A stretch of 52,562 nt of DNA. Origin: Burkholderiales bacterium. GTDB taxonomy: Bacteria > Pseudomonadota > Gammaproteobacteria > Burkholderiales > SG8-41. Location of the stretch: positions 1-52,562 of the forward strand of contig JAIETP010000035.1 of assembly GCA_019744975.1 (NCBI GenBank). Reading direction: 5' to 3'. Position 1 is the first letter of the stretch. Each line of letters begins with the position of its first letter. The notes beneath the pieces were generated by a model that was not told the origin of the DNA, did not search any database, and saw only the letters and a list, made by a program, of their open reading frames with translations. Positions 40,645-49,197 of this stretch are shown here, piece by piece. Both the position numbers and the translations under genes were made by a program.

Positions 40645-41406
40645 ATGGATTTACCCGTCAATCAGTTCAAAAAAGCCATCAAGGCCGGCAAACCGCAGAT
40701 CGGCATCTGGTCGAGCCTGTGCAGCCCCATCGCTGCCGAGGTGCTGGCCGATGCTGGTTTCGACTGGGTGCTGCTGGATACCGAACATTCGCCGAATGAA
40801 TTGCCGATCGTGCAGAACCAGCTTGATGCCATGCTCGCCGGCAGCAGCGAAGCCATCGTGCGTCCGGCGTGGAACGACACGGTGCTGATCAAACGTTATC
40901 TCGATGTCGGCGCGCGCACGCTGCTGATTCCTTATGTGCAGAACGTCGAGGAAGCCAAACGCGCGGTCGCGGCGACGCGTTATCCGCCGCTGGGGGTGCG
41001 CGGTGTATCGGGCTGTACGCGTGCCAACCGTTACGGCCGGGTGAAGGATTATTTCAAACGTGTGCATGAGGAGATGTGTGTGCTGGTGCAGGTCGAGACA
41101 CTGACGGCGATGAAGCAGATCGAGCAGATTGCCGCGGTCGACGGTGTCGACGGCGTATTCATCGGCCCCAATGATCTCGCCGCCGACATGGGTTATCTCG
41201 GCAACTGGCAGCATCCGGAAGTGTGGAAGGTCATGGAAGACGCTGCGAAGCGCATCACCAAGGCCGGCAAGGCGCCGGGCATTCTCGTTGGTGAAGGCGA
41301 CGGCCAGCGCTGCCTCGACATGGGTTATCTGTTTGTCGCGGTGGGTTCGGACTTGGTGATGCTGGCGCGCGGCACTGAGGCGCTGGCGGCGAAGTTCAAG
41401 AAGTAA
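40645..41406 (+). CDS. HpcH/HpaI-family class II aldolase
   Basis: A 253-residue TIM-barrel aldolase that releases pyruvate from a 2-keto-3-deoxy or 4-hydroxy-2-oxo acid with a divalent metal. Visible catalytic residues: His48 in [10 protein letters not shown] (base), Arg73 in IVRPAWND (pyruvate binding), Glu151 in QVETLTAM and Asp177 in [11 protein letters not shown] (metal). [15 protein letters not shown] is the usual loop. 2-keto-3-deoxy-L-rhamnonate aldolase and 4-hydroxy-2-oxoheptanedioate aldolase share this pattern. With the sugar-acid dehydratase upstream, a non-phosphorylative sugar-acid route ending in pyruvate plus an aldehyde is likely. Confidence 0.85.
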   Translation: MDLPVNQFKKAIKAGKPQIGIWSSLCSPIAAEVLADAGFDWVLLDTEHSPNELPIVQNQLDAMLAGSSEAIVRPAWNDTVLIKRYLDVGARTLLIPYVQNVEEAKRAVAATRYPPLGVRGVSGCTRANRYGRVKDYFKRVHEEMCVLVQVETLTAMKQIEQIAAVDGVDGVFIGPNDLAADMGYLGNWQHPEVWKVMEDAAKRITKAGKAPGILVGEGDGQRCLDMGYLFVAVGSDLVMLARGTEALAAKFKK

Positions 41407-41438
41407 TAAAATTTTAAATTAAAACAATAACTTATAAT
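41406..41438 (+). repeat. AT-rich dispersed motif, copy 4
   Basis: Thirty-three bases with only two G/C, AAATTAAAACAATAACTTATA at the core, running from the last base of the aldolase stop to three bases before the ATG of the small membrane protein. The CAAATAC of other copies is CAATAAC here. Confidence 0.6.
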
Positions 41439-41440
41439 AA

Positions 41441-41746
41441 ATGAGTATTCGAGAAATCGCGGGTTTGATACTGATCATTGCTGGCGTAGCTATTACGCCC
41501 CTCGGTTGGATTGTGAGCCTTAAGTTATTGATTATTGCGGTTGCACTAATCGCAGTTGGCGCGGCGCTCTTCTGGACGACTCGCGTCATGAGGCGACAGA
41601 AGCGTATTGATAGGGAGCAATCGGGAGGAGGAAGTTATGGGACTCCTGTTCCGCGAGACATCAATAACTCGACAGGCTGGCTTAGCGGAGGGCGGACCAA
41701 AACGATTGAGTCTTCTACCCCTGGACACGACGCCGATGGCGATTAG
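41441..41746 (+). CDS. Small two-helix membrane protein, 101 aa
   Basis: Unknown function. Two hydrophobic helices (LILIIAGVAITPLGWIV and LLIIAVALIAVGAALFW) are joined by a very short Ser-Leu-Lys turn, followed by a basic stop-transfer (RVMRRQKRIDR) and a 40-residue hydrophilic Gly/Ser/Thr-rich tail that would lie in the cytoplasm. Codon use is visibly more AT-rich than in its neighbours, a hint of separate origin. There is no Shine-Dalgarno: the AT-rich repeat abuts the ATG. It stands between a repeat and a mini hairpin element, interrupting what would otherwise be a metabolic run. Confidence 0.6.
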   Translation: MSIREIAGLILIIAGVAITPLGWIVSLKLLIIAVALIAVGAALFWTTRVMRRQKRIDREQSGGGSYGTPVPRDINNSTGWLSGGRTKTIESSTPGHDADGD

Positions 41747-41765
41747 GTGATTCCCGTCACTAATC
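41741..41765. repeat. Mini hairpin of the TAATCACC type
   Basis: GATTAGGTGA-TTCCCG-TCACTAATC forms a 9-bp stem with one bulged G and includes the TAG stop of the small membrane protein gene. It looks like a one-repeat version of the elements at 15541 and 30966. Confidence 0.5.
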
Positions 41766-41810
41766 TCATCAAACTTCGTATGACATACTTGTCGTAATCG
41801 TCGTTTTTCC

Positions 41811-43196
41811 ATGGCAATGCCGAAAATCTCCACGCTGCTGACCGCGGTGATTCTTGCTGCGGCAGTGGCAATTTTTTTCACGCCGCCGCCTGCCGGCGTG
41901 TCGGTCAACGTGATGCACACCGGTGCGCTGCTGGTGCTGGTGATGGGCTTGTGGGCCGTAGGCTCGTTGCCTGAATATTTTGTTGCGTTGATTTTTTTCA
42001 CGCTGGCGGTGTTGCTGGAGGTCGCAACCCCCACGGTGATTTTTTCCGGCTTTGCCTCGGGCACGTTGTGGCTGGTGCTGGGCGGACTGGTGATTGCCGA
42101 GGCGGTGCGTTCGACGGGGCTCGGCGAACGCATCGCGCGCGCGGCGCTCGGCGAGCAGACGCTGAGTTACCGCAAACTGGTCACGGCTGCCGTGCTGGTG
42201 TCGCTGTTGCTGTCCTTCCTGATGCCGGCGACCGTGGCGCGCATCCTGCTGCTGGTGCCGATTTTCGCCGCGGTGGCTGAACGCCACGGCCTGGCGCGCG
42301 ACAGCATGGGTTACACCGGCGTGATGCTGGCGACCATCCTCGCCACCTTCCAGTGCGGCACGGCGATCCTGCCGGCCAACGCGCCGAATCTGGTGCTGGC
42401 CGGTGCTGCCGAGACGCTGTACGGAGTGCAACTGATCTATGCCGAATACCTGTGGGCGCAGTTTCCGGTGATGGGTCTGATAAAAGGTTGGTTGATTATT
42501 TTCATGGTGTGCCGGTTGTGCCCGGCGGAAACGCAGACGGCAAGCACGGCTGCGGCATTGCCGCCGATCAGCGCCGAGGAAAAACGGCTCGCGGTGATCG
42601 TGTTTGCATCGCTGGCACTGTGGGCCACCGATTTCCTGCACGGCATCCGTCCCGGCTGGATCGCGCTGGCGGCCGCGGTGATCGCGATGATGCCGCGCGT
42701 CGGCGCGGTGCCGGTGACCATGTTCCAGGAGCGCGTGCGCTTCGGCACTTTTTTCTATATCGGCGGCATCCTCGGCCTCGGTGCGGTGATGATCGAAACA
42801 GGACTCAGTGTCGCCATCGGCAACGCGGTGCTCGGCCTGTTCCGGCTCGAGCCCGGCGCGGATGTTGCCAACTTCGCGGTGCTGAGTTTGCTGTCGACCT
42901 TCGCCGGGCTGATCACCACCAACCCGTCGCAGCCCGCGCTGCTGGCTCCCCTGGCCGGGCATTTTGCCGAGGCCACGGGCTGGCCGCTGAAAACGGCGCT
43001 GATGACATCGGCCATCGGTTTTTCCACGGTAATCCTGCCCTACCAGGTGCCGCCGGTGGTGGTCGGCCTGCAGGTCGCGCACCTGTCGGTGCGGACCGCC
43101 ATGCGTGTCACCGTGCCGCTGGCCGCGATCAGCATCGTGGCGCTGATACCGCTGAACTATGTCTGGTGGCGCTTGATCGGGTATTTTGGAAACTGA
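41811..43196 (+). CDS. DASS-family (SLC13/CitT-type) anion permease
   Basis: A 461-residue inner-membrane carrier with about eleven to twelve spans, of the divalent-anion:sodium symporter family. The first half has FLMPATVARILLLVPIFAAV, related to the SNT-type cation-site loop of the family, then ILPANAPNLVLAG; the second half has STFAGLITTNPSQPALLAPLA at the repeat position. It would take up a di- or tricarboxylate or sulfate. The SNTATA motif is degenerate in both halves, so coupling ion and substrate are uncertain. It precedes an old yellow enzyme and a Bug receptor by short gaps (12 and 11 bases), so these three form an apparent operon. Confidence 0.75.
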   Translation: MAMPKISTLLTAVILAAAVAIFFTPPPAGVSVNVMHTGALLVLVMGLWAVGSLPEYFVALIFFTLAVLLEVATPTVIFSGFASGTLWLVLGGLVIAEAVRSTGLGERIARAALGEQTLSYRKLVTAAVLVSLLLSFLMPATVARILLLVPIFAAVAERHGLARDSMGYTGVMLATILATFQCGTAILPANAPNLVLAGAAETLYGVQLIYAEYLWAQFPVMGLIKGWLIIFMVCRLCPAETQTASTAAALPPISAEEKRLAVIVFASLALWATDFLHGIRPGWIALAAAVIAMMPRVGAVPVTMFQERVRFGTFFYIGGILGLGAVMIETGLSVAIGNAVLGLFRLEPGADVANFAVLSLLSTFAGLITTNPSQPALLAPLAGHFAEATGWPLKTALMTSAIGFSTVILPYQVPPVVVGLQVAHLSVRTAMRVTVPLAAISIVALIPLNYVWWRLIGYFGN

Positions 43197-43208
43197 TTTG
43201 GGGGGTAA

Positions 43209-44318
43209 ATGACATCGCAACTGTTCACACCGCTGCAGATTGGCAATCGCACGCTGCCCAACCGTATCACCGTGGCGCCGATGTGCCAGTACAGCGCCAT
43301 CAACGGTTCGATGACGGACTGGCACCTGATGCACCTCGGTACTCTGGCGATTTCCGGCGCATCGATGCTGGTGATTGAAATGACCGGCGTTACGCCGGCC
43401 GCGCATATCACGCCTTATTGCGTGGGCCTGTATTCGGATGACAACGAAGCGGCAATGAAACGCGTGGTGGATTATGTGCGCAGCATTTCACCGATCCTGC
43501 TCGGGGTGCAGCTCGCCCATGCCGGGCGCAAGGGTTCTGCGCACCGGCCGTGGCAGGGCCATGGCCCTCTGCAGGCGGACGAGGGCGCATGGCAAACACA
43601 GGCACCGTCGGCGGTGCCGCTGGCCGCCGGCTGGCCCGCGCCGCAGGCGATGAGCAAATCAGACATGCAGCAACTGACCGGGGCGTTTGTGCAGGCAGCA
43701 AAACGCGCGGCACGCGTCGGCCTCGATTTCATCGAAATCCATTCGACCCACGGCTACCTGCTGTCGGAATTCCTGTCGCCGCTGTCCAACAAGCGCAGTG
43801 ATGAATACGGCGGCAGCCTGGAGAATCGCATGCGTTTTCCGCTGGAAGTGTTCCGCGCGGTGCGTGAGGTGTTTCCGGCGGATCGTCATGTCGGCGCAAA
43901 AATTTCCGGCACTGATTTTGTCGACGGCGGGTTTACACCCGACGAGGCGGTGGTTTATGCCCGCGCGCTGAAAGCCGAAGGTTGTGCTTACGTCACGGTA
44001 TCCAGCGGCGGTGTGGTGCTCGATGCGAAAATTCCCGTCGGTCCCGGTTACCAGGTGCCGTTTGCCGAACGTGTGAAGAAGGAGGTGGGGATTACCACCG
44101 GCGCAGTGGGCCTGATCACCGATGCGCAGCAGGCGGAAGCCATCATCACCAACGGGCAGGCGGATTTTATTTCGCTGGCGCGGGCGATGCTGTTCAATCC
44201 GCGCTGGCCGCAGCATGCCGCCGTGGCGCTGGGGGTTGAAGTGCCATACCCGCCGCAATACGAACGCGCTGCGCCGAAAGCATGGCGGCCGGGACGAACC
44301 CTGGGCAAAATCAGCTAG
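43209..44318 (+). CDS. Old yellow enzyme, YqjM class (NADH:flavin oxidoreductase)
   Basis: A 369-residue FMN ene-reductase. The class-defining Cys26 lies in APMCQYSA, the substrate His pair is in HSTHGYLLSEFLSPLSNKR, and QLAHAGRKGS (101-110) and SDEYGGSLENR are further marks of the YqjM type. It would reduce an activated C=C bond of an unsaturated carbonyl with NAD(P)H. GGGGG lies before ATG 43209, only 12 bases after the DASS permease. A transporter for an anion plus an ene-reductase suggests catabolism of an unsaturated or aromatic-derived acid; the exact compound is not readable. Confidence 0.9.
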   Translation: MTSQLFTPLQIGNRTLPNRITVAPMCQYSAINGSMTDWHLMHLGTLAISGASMLVIEMTGVTPAAHITPYCVGLYSDDNEAAMKRVVDYVRSISPILLGVQLAHAGRKGSAHRPWQGHGPLQADEGAWQTQAPSAVPLAAGWPAPQAMSKSDMQQLTGAFVQAAKRAARVGLDFIEIHSTHGYLLSEFLSPLSNKRSDEYGGSLENRMRFPLEVFRAVREVFPADRHVGAKISGTDFVDGGFTPDEAVVYARALKAEGCAYVTVSSGGVVLDAKIPVGPGYQVPFAERVKKEVGITTGAVGLITDAQQAEAIITNGQADFISLARAMLFNPRWPQHAAVALGVEVPYPPQYERAAPKAWRPGRTLGKIS

Positions 44319-44329
44319 AGGAGGGCATC

Positions 44330-45301
44330 ATGCATATCAAAACGTTGAAATTGCTGGCCGTGCTGGCGGCCGGCCTGACGGCGTGTCCCGCGCTGGCACA
44401 GCCTGCGGGAAAATATCCGACCCGACCGGTGCGCCTGATCGTGCCCGCGCCCCCGGGCGGCACGACCGACCTGCTGGGCCGGCTGGTCGCTGAACGGCTC
44501 ACTGAATCGCTGGGCCAGCAGGTGGTGGTCGACAATCGCGGTGGCGCGGGCGGCATCCTCGGCGCCGAGCTGCTGGCGCGCGCGCCCGCCGACGGCCATA
44601 CGCTGGGCATCATTTACACGCCGCATACCGTGCTGCCGCACCTGCAGAAAAAGCTGCCGTACGACGCATTGAAGGATTTTGCCGCGGTGTCGCAGCTGAC
44701 CGAAGCGCCATTGGTGCTGGTGGTGCATCCGGCGCTGCCGGTTCACAAGGTGACGGATCTGGTCGCGTTGGCGAAAACACGGCCGCTGGTCTACGGCTCT
44801 GCCGGCAACGGCAGCGGCGGCCACCTGTCGGGTGAGTTGCTGAAACAGATGGCGAAAATTGATGCCACTCATGTGCCGTACAAGGGCGCGGGCCCGGCGG
44901 CCGTCGACTTGATGTCCGGTCAGATCCAGTTCCAGTTCGGTTCTCACATTACGACCCAGGGTTTTGTTGCCGCGGGCCGGTTGCGCGCGATCGCCGTTAC
45001 CAGCGCCAAACGTTCTCCGGCACTGCCCCAGCTGCCGACGGTGGCCGAGCAGGGCCTGCCGGGATTCGAGTTCGTGAACTGGTTCGGCACCGTGGCGCCG
45101 GCGCGCACGCCGGCTATCCTGGTCAACGACCTGCAGCGGCGCATCGCAGCGGTCATGCAACAGCAGGCGGTGCGTGACAAACTTGCGACGCTGGATTCGA
45201 ACATCGTTGCCAGCACGCCGGCTGCTTTCTCGGCGTTTCTCGCGGCGGATCTGGAGAAATGGGGGCGGGTGCTGCGCAATTCCGGCGTCAAGGTGGATTG
45301 A
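44330..45301 (+). CDS. Bug/TctC-family periplasmic solute receptor
   Basis: A 323-residue receptor. The signal peptide MHIKTLKLLAVLAAGLTAC followed by PALA is cut before QPAGKYP; the LTAC sequence resembles a lipobox, so lipid attachment at Cys19 is possible. Landmarks: VRLIVPAPPGGTTDLLGRLV, VVDNRGGAGGILGAELLARA, HVPYKGAGPAAVDLMSGQI and QLPTVAEQGLPGFEFVNW. GAGGAGGG precedes ATG 44330, and the gap to the old yellow enzyme is 11 bases. It presumably serves the same catabolic unit as the DASS permease and ene-reductase. Confidence 0.9.
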   Translation: MHIKTLKLLAVLAAGLTACPALAQPAGKYPTRPVRLIVPAPPGGTTDLLGRLVAERLTESLGQQVVVDNRGGAGGILGAELLARAPADGHTLGIIYTPHTVLPHLQKKLPYDALKDFAAVSQLTEAPLVLVVHPALPVHKVTDLVALAKTRPLVYGSAGNGSGGHLSGELLKQMAKIDATHVPYKGAGPAAVDLMSGQIQFQFGSHITTQGFVAAGRLRAIAVTSAKRSPALPQLPTVAEQGLPGFEFVNWFGTVAPARTPAILVNDLQRRIAAVMQQQAVRDKLATLDSNIVASTPAAFSAFLAADLEKWGRVLRNSGVKVD

Positions 45302-45406
45302 CGTTGCAGGGCTGACCGGTCGCCGGGATTGGCTTTGAGTTTCCCGGTATTGATGGTCCGGCGTGTTGTGCGGGAGCCCAATGCAGGTCCTTGGGCCTCG
45401 CGCGAC

Positions 45407-45412
45407 TATAAT
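45407..45412 (+). promoter_or_regulatory. -10 box (TATAAT) immediately before the YgiQ gene
   Basis: A perfect TATAAT ends seven bases before ATG 45420, so transcription should begin at or next to the A of the start codon and the message would be leaderless. No Shine-Dalgarno is seen in the seven intervening bases. Confidence 0.6.
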
Positions 45413-45419
45413 GCGCCCC

Positions 45420-47621
45420 ATGCAAGCCGTCGCCGCCAGCCCCAAGGATATTTTCAGCCACCGCAAGTACTGGGCGGCGCGGTTTGGTACGGCCCCGTTC
45501 CTGCCGATGTCGCGCGCCGAGATGGACAAGCTCGGCTGGGATGAATGCGACATCATCCTGATTACCGGTGATGCCTATGTCGACCATCCCAGCTTCGGCA
45601 TGGCGATTGTCGGCCGCTTGCTGGAAGCGCAGGGTTTCCGGGTCGGCATCATCGCCCAGCCCGACTGGCACAGCGTCGATCCCTTCCGCACGCTGGGAAA
45701 GCCCAAGCTCTTTTTCGGCGTGACCGCCGGCAACATGGATTCGATGGTCAACCGCTACACCTCGGACCGCCGGCTGCGCAGCGATGACGCCTATACGCCG
45801 AATGCCGAGGGCGCCAAACGCCCGGACCGCGCGGTGATTGTCTACAGCCAGCGTGCCCGTGAGGCCTACCCGGATGTGCCCATCGTCATTGGCGGTATCG
45901 AGGCGAGTCTCAGGCGTATTGCACATTTCGATTACTGGTCGGAGAAAGTGCGGCGCTCGGTGCTGGTGGATGCCAAGGCCGACATCCTGGTCTACGGTAA
46001 TGCCGAGCGTGCCATCGTCGATATCGCACACCGCCTGGCGGCGCGCGCGACCCCCGACAGCATTACCGACATCCGCGGCACCGCCTTCCTGCGCGCGGCG
46101 ACACCGGCGGACTGGATCGAAATTGATTCGACGCGTATCGACATGCCGGGACCGCTCAACCCGCCGGTGGATCCGTACGCGACGGAAGCCGAGATGGCGA
46201 AAAAAGCACCCCTCGCTGAGGGTGCCCAGGTCGTACGTTTTATCCGCGAAGTGAAGAACACCGACCGTGCGCGCAGCGTGATCCGCATGCCGGCGTACGA
46301 GACGGTGGCGCAGGATCCGATCCTTTATGCCCATGCTTCGCGCATCCTGCATGTGGAGTCCAATCCCGGCAATGCGCGCGCGCTGGTGCAGCGTCACGGC
46401 GAGGGGAAAAATGCGAGAGAAGTGTGGATCAACCCGCCGCCGATCCCGCTGACGATGAAGGAGATGGACGCCTTGTACGAACTGCCTTACGCGCGGGTGC
46501 CGCATCCGGCCTACGGCAAGGCAAAGATTCCCGCTTACGAGATGATCCGTTTTTCGGTGACCATCCAGCGCGGCTGTTTCGGCGGCTGCACCTTCTGTTC
46601 GATCACCGAACACGAGGGCCGCATCATCCAGAATCGCTCGGAAGATTCGATCATCCGCGAGATCGAGCAGATCCGCGACGAAGTGCCGGGTTTTACCGGC
46701 GTGATCTCCGACCTCGGTGGACCGACGGCGAACATGTATCGTCTGGCCTGCAAGAGCCGCGAAATCGAATCGGCCTGCCGGCGTCCGTCCTGTGTGTATC
46801 CGGGCGTATGCCCCAACCTCAATACCGATCACTCGTCGCTGATTCATCTCTATCGCCGCGCCCGCACGCTGCCCGGCATCAAGAAAGTCCTGATCGGTTC
46901 CGGTGTGCGTTATGACCTCGCGGTCGAGTCACCGGAGTATGTGAAGGAGCTGGCGCAGCACCATGTCGGCGGTTACCTGAAAATCGCGCCAGAGGCGATC
47001 GGCGAGGGGCCGCTGTCGAAAATGATGAAGCCCGGCGTCGGCACTTATTACAAGTTCAAGGAATTGTTTGACAAGTTTTCCAGGGAAGCCGGCAAGGAGC
47101 AGTACCTGATTCCCTACTTCATCGCGGCGCATCCCGGCACCACCGACCAGGACATGCTGGAGCTGGCGCTGTGGTTGAAGCAGAATGGTTTCCGTGCCGA
47201 CCAGGTGCAGGCTTTCCTGCCCTCCCCGATGGCGACCGCGACGGCGATGTACCACTCGGGCAAAAACCCGCTGCGCAAGGTCACCCGCGACAGCGAGGAC
47301 GTGATCATCCCGAAGGGTTTGCGGGTGCGCCGGCTGCACAAGGCCTTGTTGCGTTACCACGATGCCGAAAACTGGCCGCTGCTGCGCGACGCGCTGCGGC
47401 GCATGGGGCGGCGCGACCTGATCGGCAGCGGCAAACACCAGCTGGTGCCGACCTTCCAGCCCGCGGGCACGGGCTTGAAGCCCGAGGGTGCAAGGAAGCC
47501 GAGCAAGTACCAGTCCTTCCGCACCCAGCACACGGGATTGCCGCCGTCGCCGGTGGCGCGCGACCGCAAGGCCCCGGCGGCAAAAGCCAAACGGCCGGCG
47601 CGGGCCGCCAAACCGCGGTAA
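45420..47621 (+). CDS. ygiQ: YgiQ-family radical SAM protein
   Basis: A 733-residue protein. The N-terminal domain (about 1-330) carries the YgiQ_N pattern: [37 protein letters not shown] and [20 protein letters not shown]. The radical SAM core follows, with the 4Fe-4S motif CFGGCTFC at 386-393, i.e. CxxxCxxC with Cys386, Cys390 and Cys393. The C-terminal part contains [19 protein letters not shown] and [13 protein letters not shown], and ends in a basic Ala/Lys tail. The chemistry is unknown for the family. I start at [10 protein letters not shown], which fits the family N-terminus and the adjacent TATAAT; the frame extends to 45363 without support. Confidence 0.9.
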   Translation: MQAVAASPKDIFSHRKYWAARFGTAPFLPMSRAEMDKLGWDECDIILITGDAYVDHPSFGMAIVGRLLEAQGFRVGIIAQPDWHSVDPFRTLGKPKLFFGVTAGNMDSMVNRYTSDRRLRSDDAYTPNAEGAKRPDRAVIVYSQRAREAYPDVPIVIGGIEASLRRIAHFDYWSEKVRRSVLVDAKADILVYGNAERAIVDIAHRLAARATPDSITDIRGTAFLRAATPADWIEIDSTRIDMPGPLNPPVDPYATEAEMAKKAPLAEGAQVVRFIREVKNTDRARSVIRMPAYETVAQDPILYAHASRILHVESNPGNARALVQRHGEGKNAREVWINPPPIPLTMKEMDALYELPYARVPHPAYGKAKIPAYEMIRFSVTIQRGCFGGCTFCSITEHEGRIIQNRSEDSIIREIEQIRDEVPGFTGVISDLGGPTANMYRLACKSREIESACRRPSCVYPGVCPNLNTDHSSLIHLYRRARTLPGIKKVLIGSGVRYDLAVESPEYVKELAQHHVGGYLKIAPEAIGEGPLSKMMKPGVGTYYKFKELFDKFSREAGKEQYLIPYFIAAHPGTTDQDMLELALWLKQNGFRADQVQAFLPSPMATATAMYHSGKNPLRKVTRDSEDVIIPKGLRVRRLHKALLRYHDAENWPLLRDALRRMGRRDLIGSGKHQLVPTFQPAGTGLKPEGARKPSKYQSFRTQHTGLPPSPVARDRKAPAAKAKRPARAAKPR

Positions 47622-47643
47622 GCGGTTTTAAGCCAGCGTTTAA

Positions 47644-48348
47644 CTAAGCGGCTTCCAGCGCGGTTTCGCGCCGGCGGCGCAGCGCGTTCATCGTGGTCAC
47701 CACCAGCATGTCGAGCATGCAGTAGAAAGTGCCGGCCGCGAGCGGCGGATTCATCGTGGTCCAGCCCACCACCGGCACATCGTGCAGCCAGACCCAGTTG
47801 CCGACGGCGGTGCCGTAGATTTCCAGGCCCAGCGACAGCATGAACATCACCGCATACAGCTTGCGGCCGTTGCTGAACACCATGCACAGCACCAGCAGCG
47901 TGTAGAGGATCAGGCCCATCGTGTCGGCGCCGATCCACGCCAGTGCGATCACCGGCGGGGCTGCAGCCAGCGGTACCGCCCAGATGATTGAATCGGGCAT
48001 GCGTTTGCAGATCGCCACGCCCAGCACGAACACCAGGGCATGCGCGGGTGGAACGAACAGGGGAATGTTGTGCAGCCGGTATTCGTACAATCCCCAGCCC
48101 AGCGACAGAAAAATTTCACCGGCGGTGGCGTAGACCACGCAGATCATCATGCTGTTGCGGGTTTCCACCGTGGAATTTGCGAGCCAGTACAGCAACATCG
48201 CCCAGGTCACGATGCTGACGGCATCCTGGCCCCACACCGGCACATGTTGGTCGACCAGCAGGCCGACGGTGATCAGCACGACGATGGTCCACACCGGAGC
48301 GGGTGACTTGGCTGTGCTGTCCATTACAAGGGTTGCGGCAGAGGACAT
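47644..48348 (-). CDS. Polytopic membrane protein of unknown function, 234 aa
   Basis: About seven hydrophobic spans beginning at residue 17 (PVWTIVVLITVGLLVDQHVP). Conserved-looking polar motifs within or between helices are LGWGLYEYRLHNIPLFVPPAHALV (residues about 83-106), AWIGADTMG and VGNWVWLHD-PVVGWTTMNPPLA near the end; the clustered His, Glu, Trp and Pro suggest an enzyme or carrier rather than a simple anchor. I do not recognise the family. The gene is convergent with ygiQ. The ATG at 48348 is two bases from the end of an AT-rich repeat, with no ribosome site between; ATG 48324 is an alternative start. Confidence 0.6.
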   Translation of the reverse strand: MSSAATLVMDSTAKSPAPVWTIVVLITVGLLVDQHVPVWGQDAVSIVTWAMLLYWLANSTVETRNSMMICVVYATAGEIFLSLGWGLYEYRLHNIPLFVPPAHALVFVLGVAICKRMPDSIIWAVPLAAAPPVIALAWIGADTMGLILYTLLVLCMVFSNGRKLYAVMFMLSLGLEIYGTAVGNWVWLHDVPVVGWTTMNPPLAAGTFYCMLDMLVVTTMNALRRRRETALEAA

Positions 48349-48349
48349 C

Positions 48350-48385
48350 TATAAGTATTTGTTTTAATTAATAATTTCATAAATA
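48350..48385 (-). repeat. AT-rich dispersed motif, copy 5
   Basis: On the minus strand it reads TTATTAATTAAAACAAATAC followed by TTATAG, and the ATG of the membrane protein gene follows at once. It lies 54 bases past the stop of the enoyl-CoA hydratase gene. Confidence 0.7.
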
Positions 48386-48438
48386 ATGACAAAAACATGC
48401 CCCTGGCGAGGCTGTCATTTTTTTGGAAAAATCAATGA

Positions 48439-49179
48439 TCATTTTCCGCTGAATTTGGCTTTGCGTTTTTCCTTGAAACTGGCGATGCCTTCTTTCGCGT
48501 CGGCGCTCTGGCGAATGCGCTGGATCGCGGCGCGGCCCTGCGCGGCGAGTTCCGACGGTCCTTTGGGAATAATGCGGCCGACGTAATCGCGCAATACCGA
48601 CAGTACCAGCGGCGCATTGTCGGCGAGTTGGCGTGCCCACGCCAGCGCGGCGTCGAGTTGTGCGCCCGGTTTGACCAGATGATTGACCAGGCCGACCTGG
48701 TACATGCGTTCGGCGCTGATTTCATTGCCGACCAGCATCAGTTCCATCGCGACCTTGTGCGGAATGCGTGCAGCGAGCCCGGCAATCGCGGCGCCGGTGA
48801 AACCGACCTTGGCTTCGGGAAACATGAACTTCGCGTCATCCGCGGCGATGCAGAGGTCGCACATCTGCACGATCACCACGCCGCCGCCGACCACCCAGCC
48901 GCCGACCGCAGCGATCAGCGGTTTTTGCATCATCACGCCGATGTTGGGCACGCAGCCCGGAAAATCCTCGGGCGGGCCCTTGATGTCGGCGCCGCCGGTG
49001 AAATGCGCACCGGCATGGGTCAGCACACCGACACGATCCTCTCCCTCGTTCAGCCGCTCAAGGGCCGCGCGCAGCTGCGCCGCGACATCGTTGTTGATGG
49101 CGTTGCGTTTATCGGGGCGGTTCAGCGTGATGATGGCGACGCCGTCGCGCGATTCGTAAGTCACTACCGATGTGGTCAT
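48439..49179 (-). CDS. Enoyl-CoA hydratase/isomerase family protein
   Basis: A 246-residue crotonase-fold enzyme. Marks: IITLNRPDKRNAIN at 15-28, the oxyanion-hole segments HFTGGADIKG near 58 and VVGGGVVIVQMCDLCIAADD near 96, and FPEAKVGFTGAAIAGLAARIP at about 118-138, in which the Glu of PEAKVG matches a catalytic position of hydratases. It hydrates an enoyl-CoA or performs a related isomerisation. The next gene upstream on this strand, 18 bases away, is an NDP-forming acyl-CoA synthetase, so activation of an acid and hydration of its enoyl-CoA may be linked. Confidence 0.85.
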   Translation of the reverse strand: MTTSVVTYESRDGVAIITLNRPDKRNAINNDVAAQLRAALERLNEGEDRVGVLTHAGAHFTGGADIKGPPEDFPGCVPNIGVMMQKPLIAAVGGWVVGGGVVIVQMCDLCIAADDAKFMFPEAKVGFTGAAIAGLAARIPHKVAMELMLVGNEISAERMYQVGLVNHLVKPGAQLDAALAWARQLADNAPLVLSVLRDYVGRIIPKGPSELAAQGRAAIQRIRQSADAKEGIASFKEKRKAKFSGK

Positions 49180-49197
49180 GCGGGTTCTCCAGGAAAT

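Noticed and set aside
45288-46847. Minus-strand open frame of about 520 codons inside ygiQ
   Set aside because: It lies opposite strongly conserved YgiQ sequence including the radical SAM motif.
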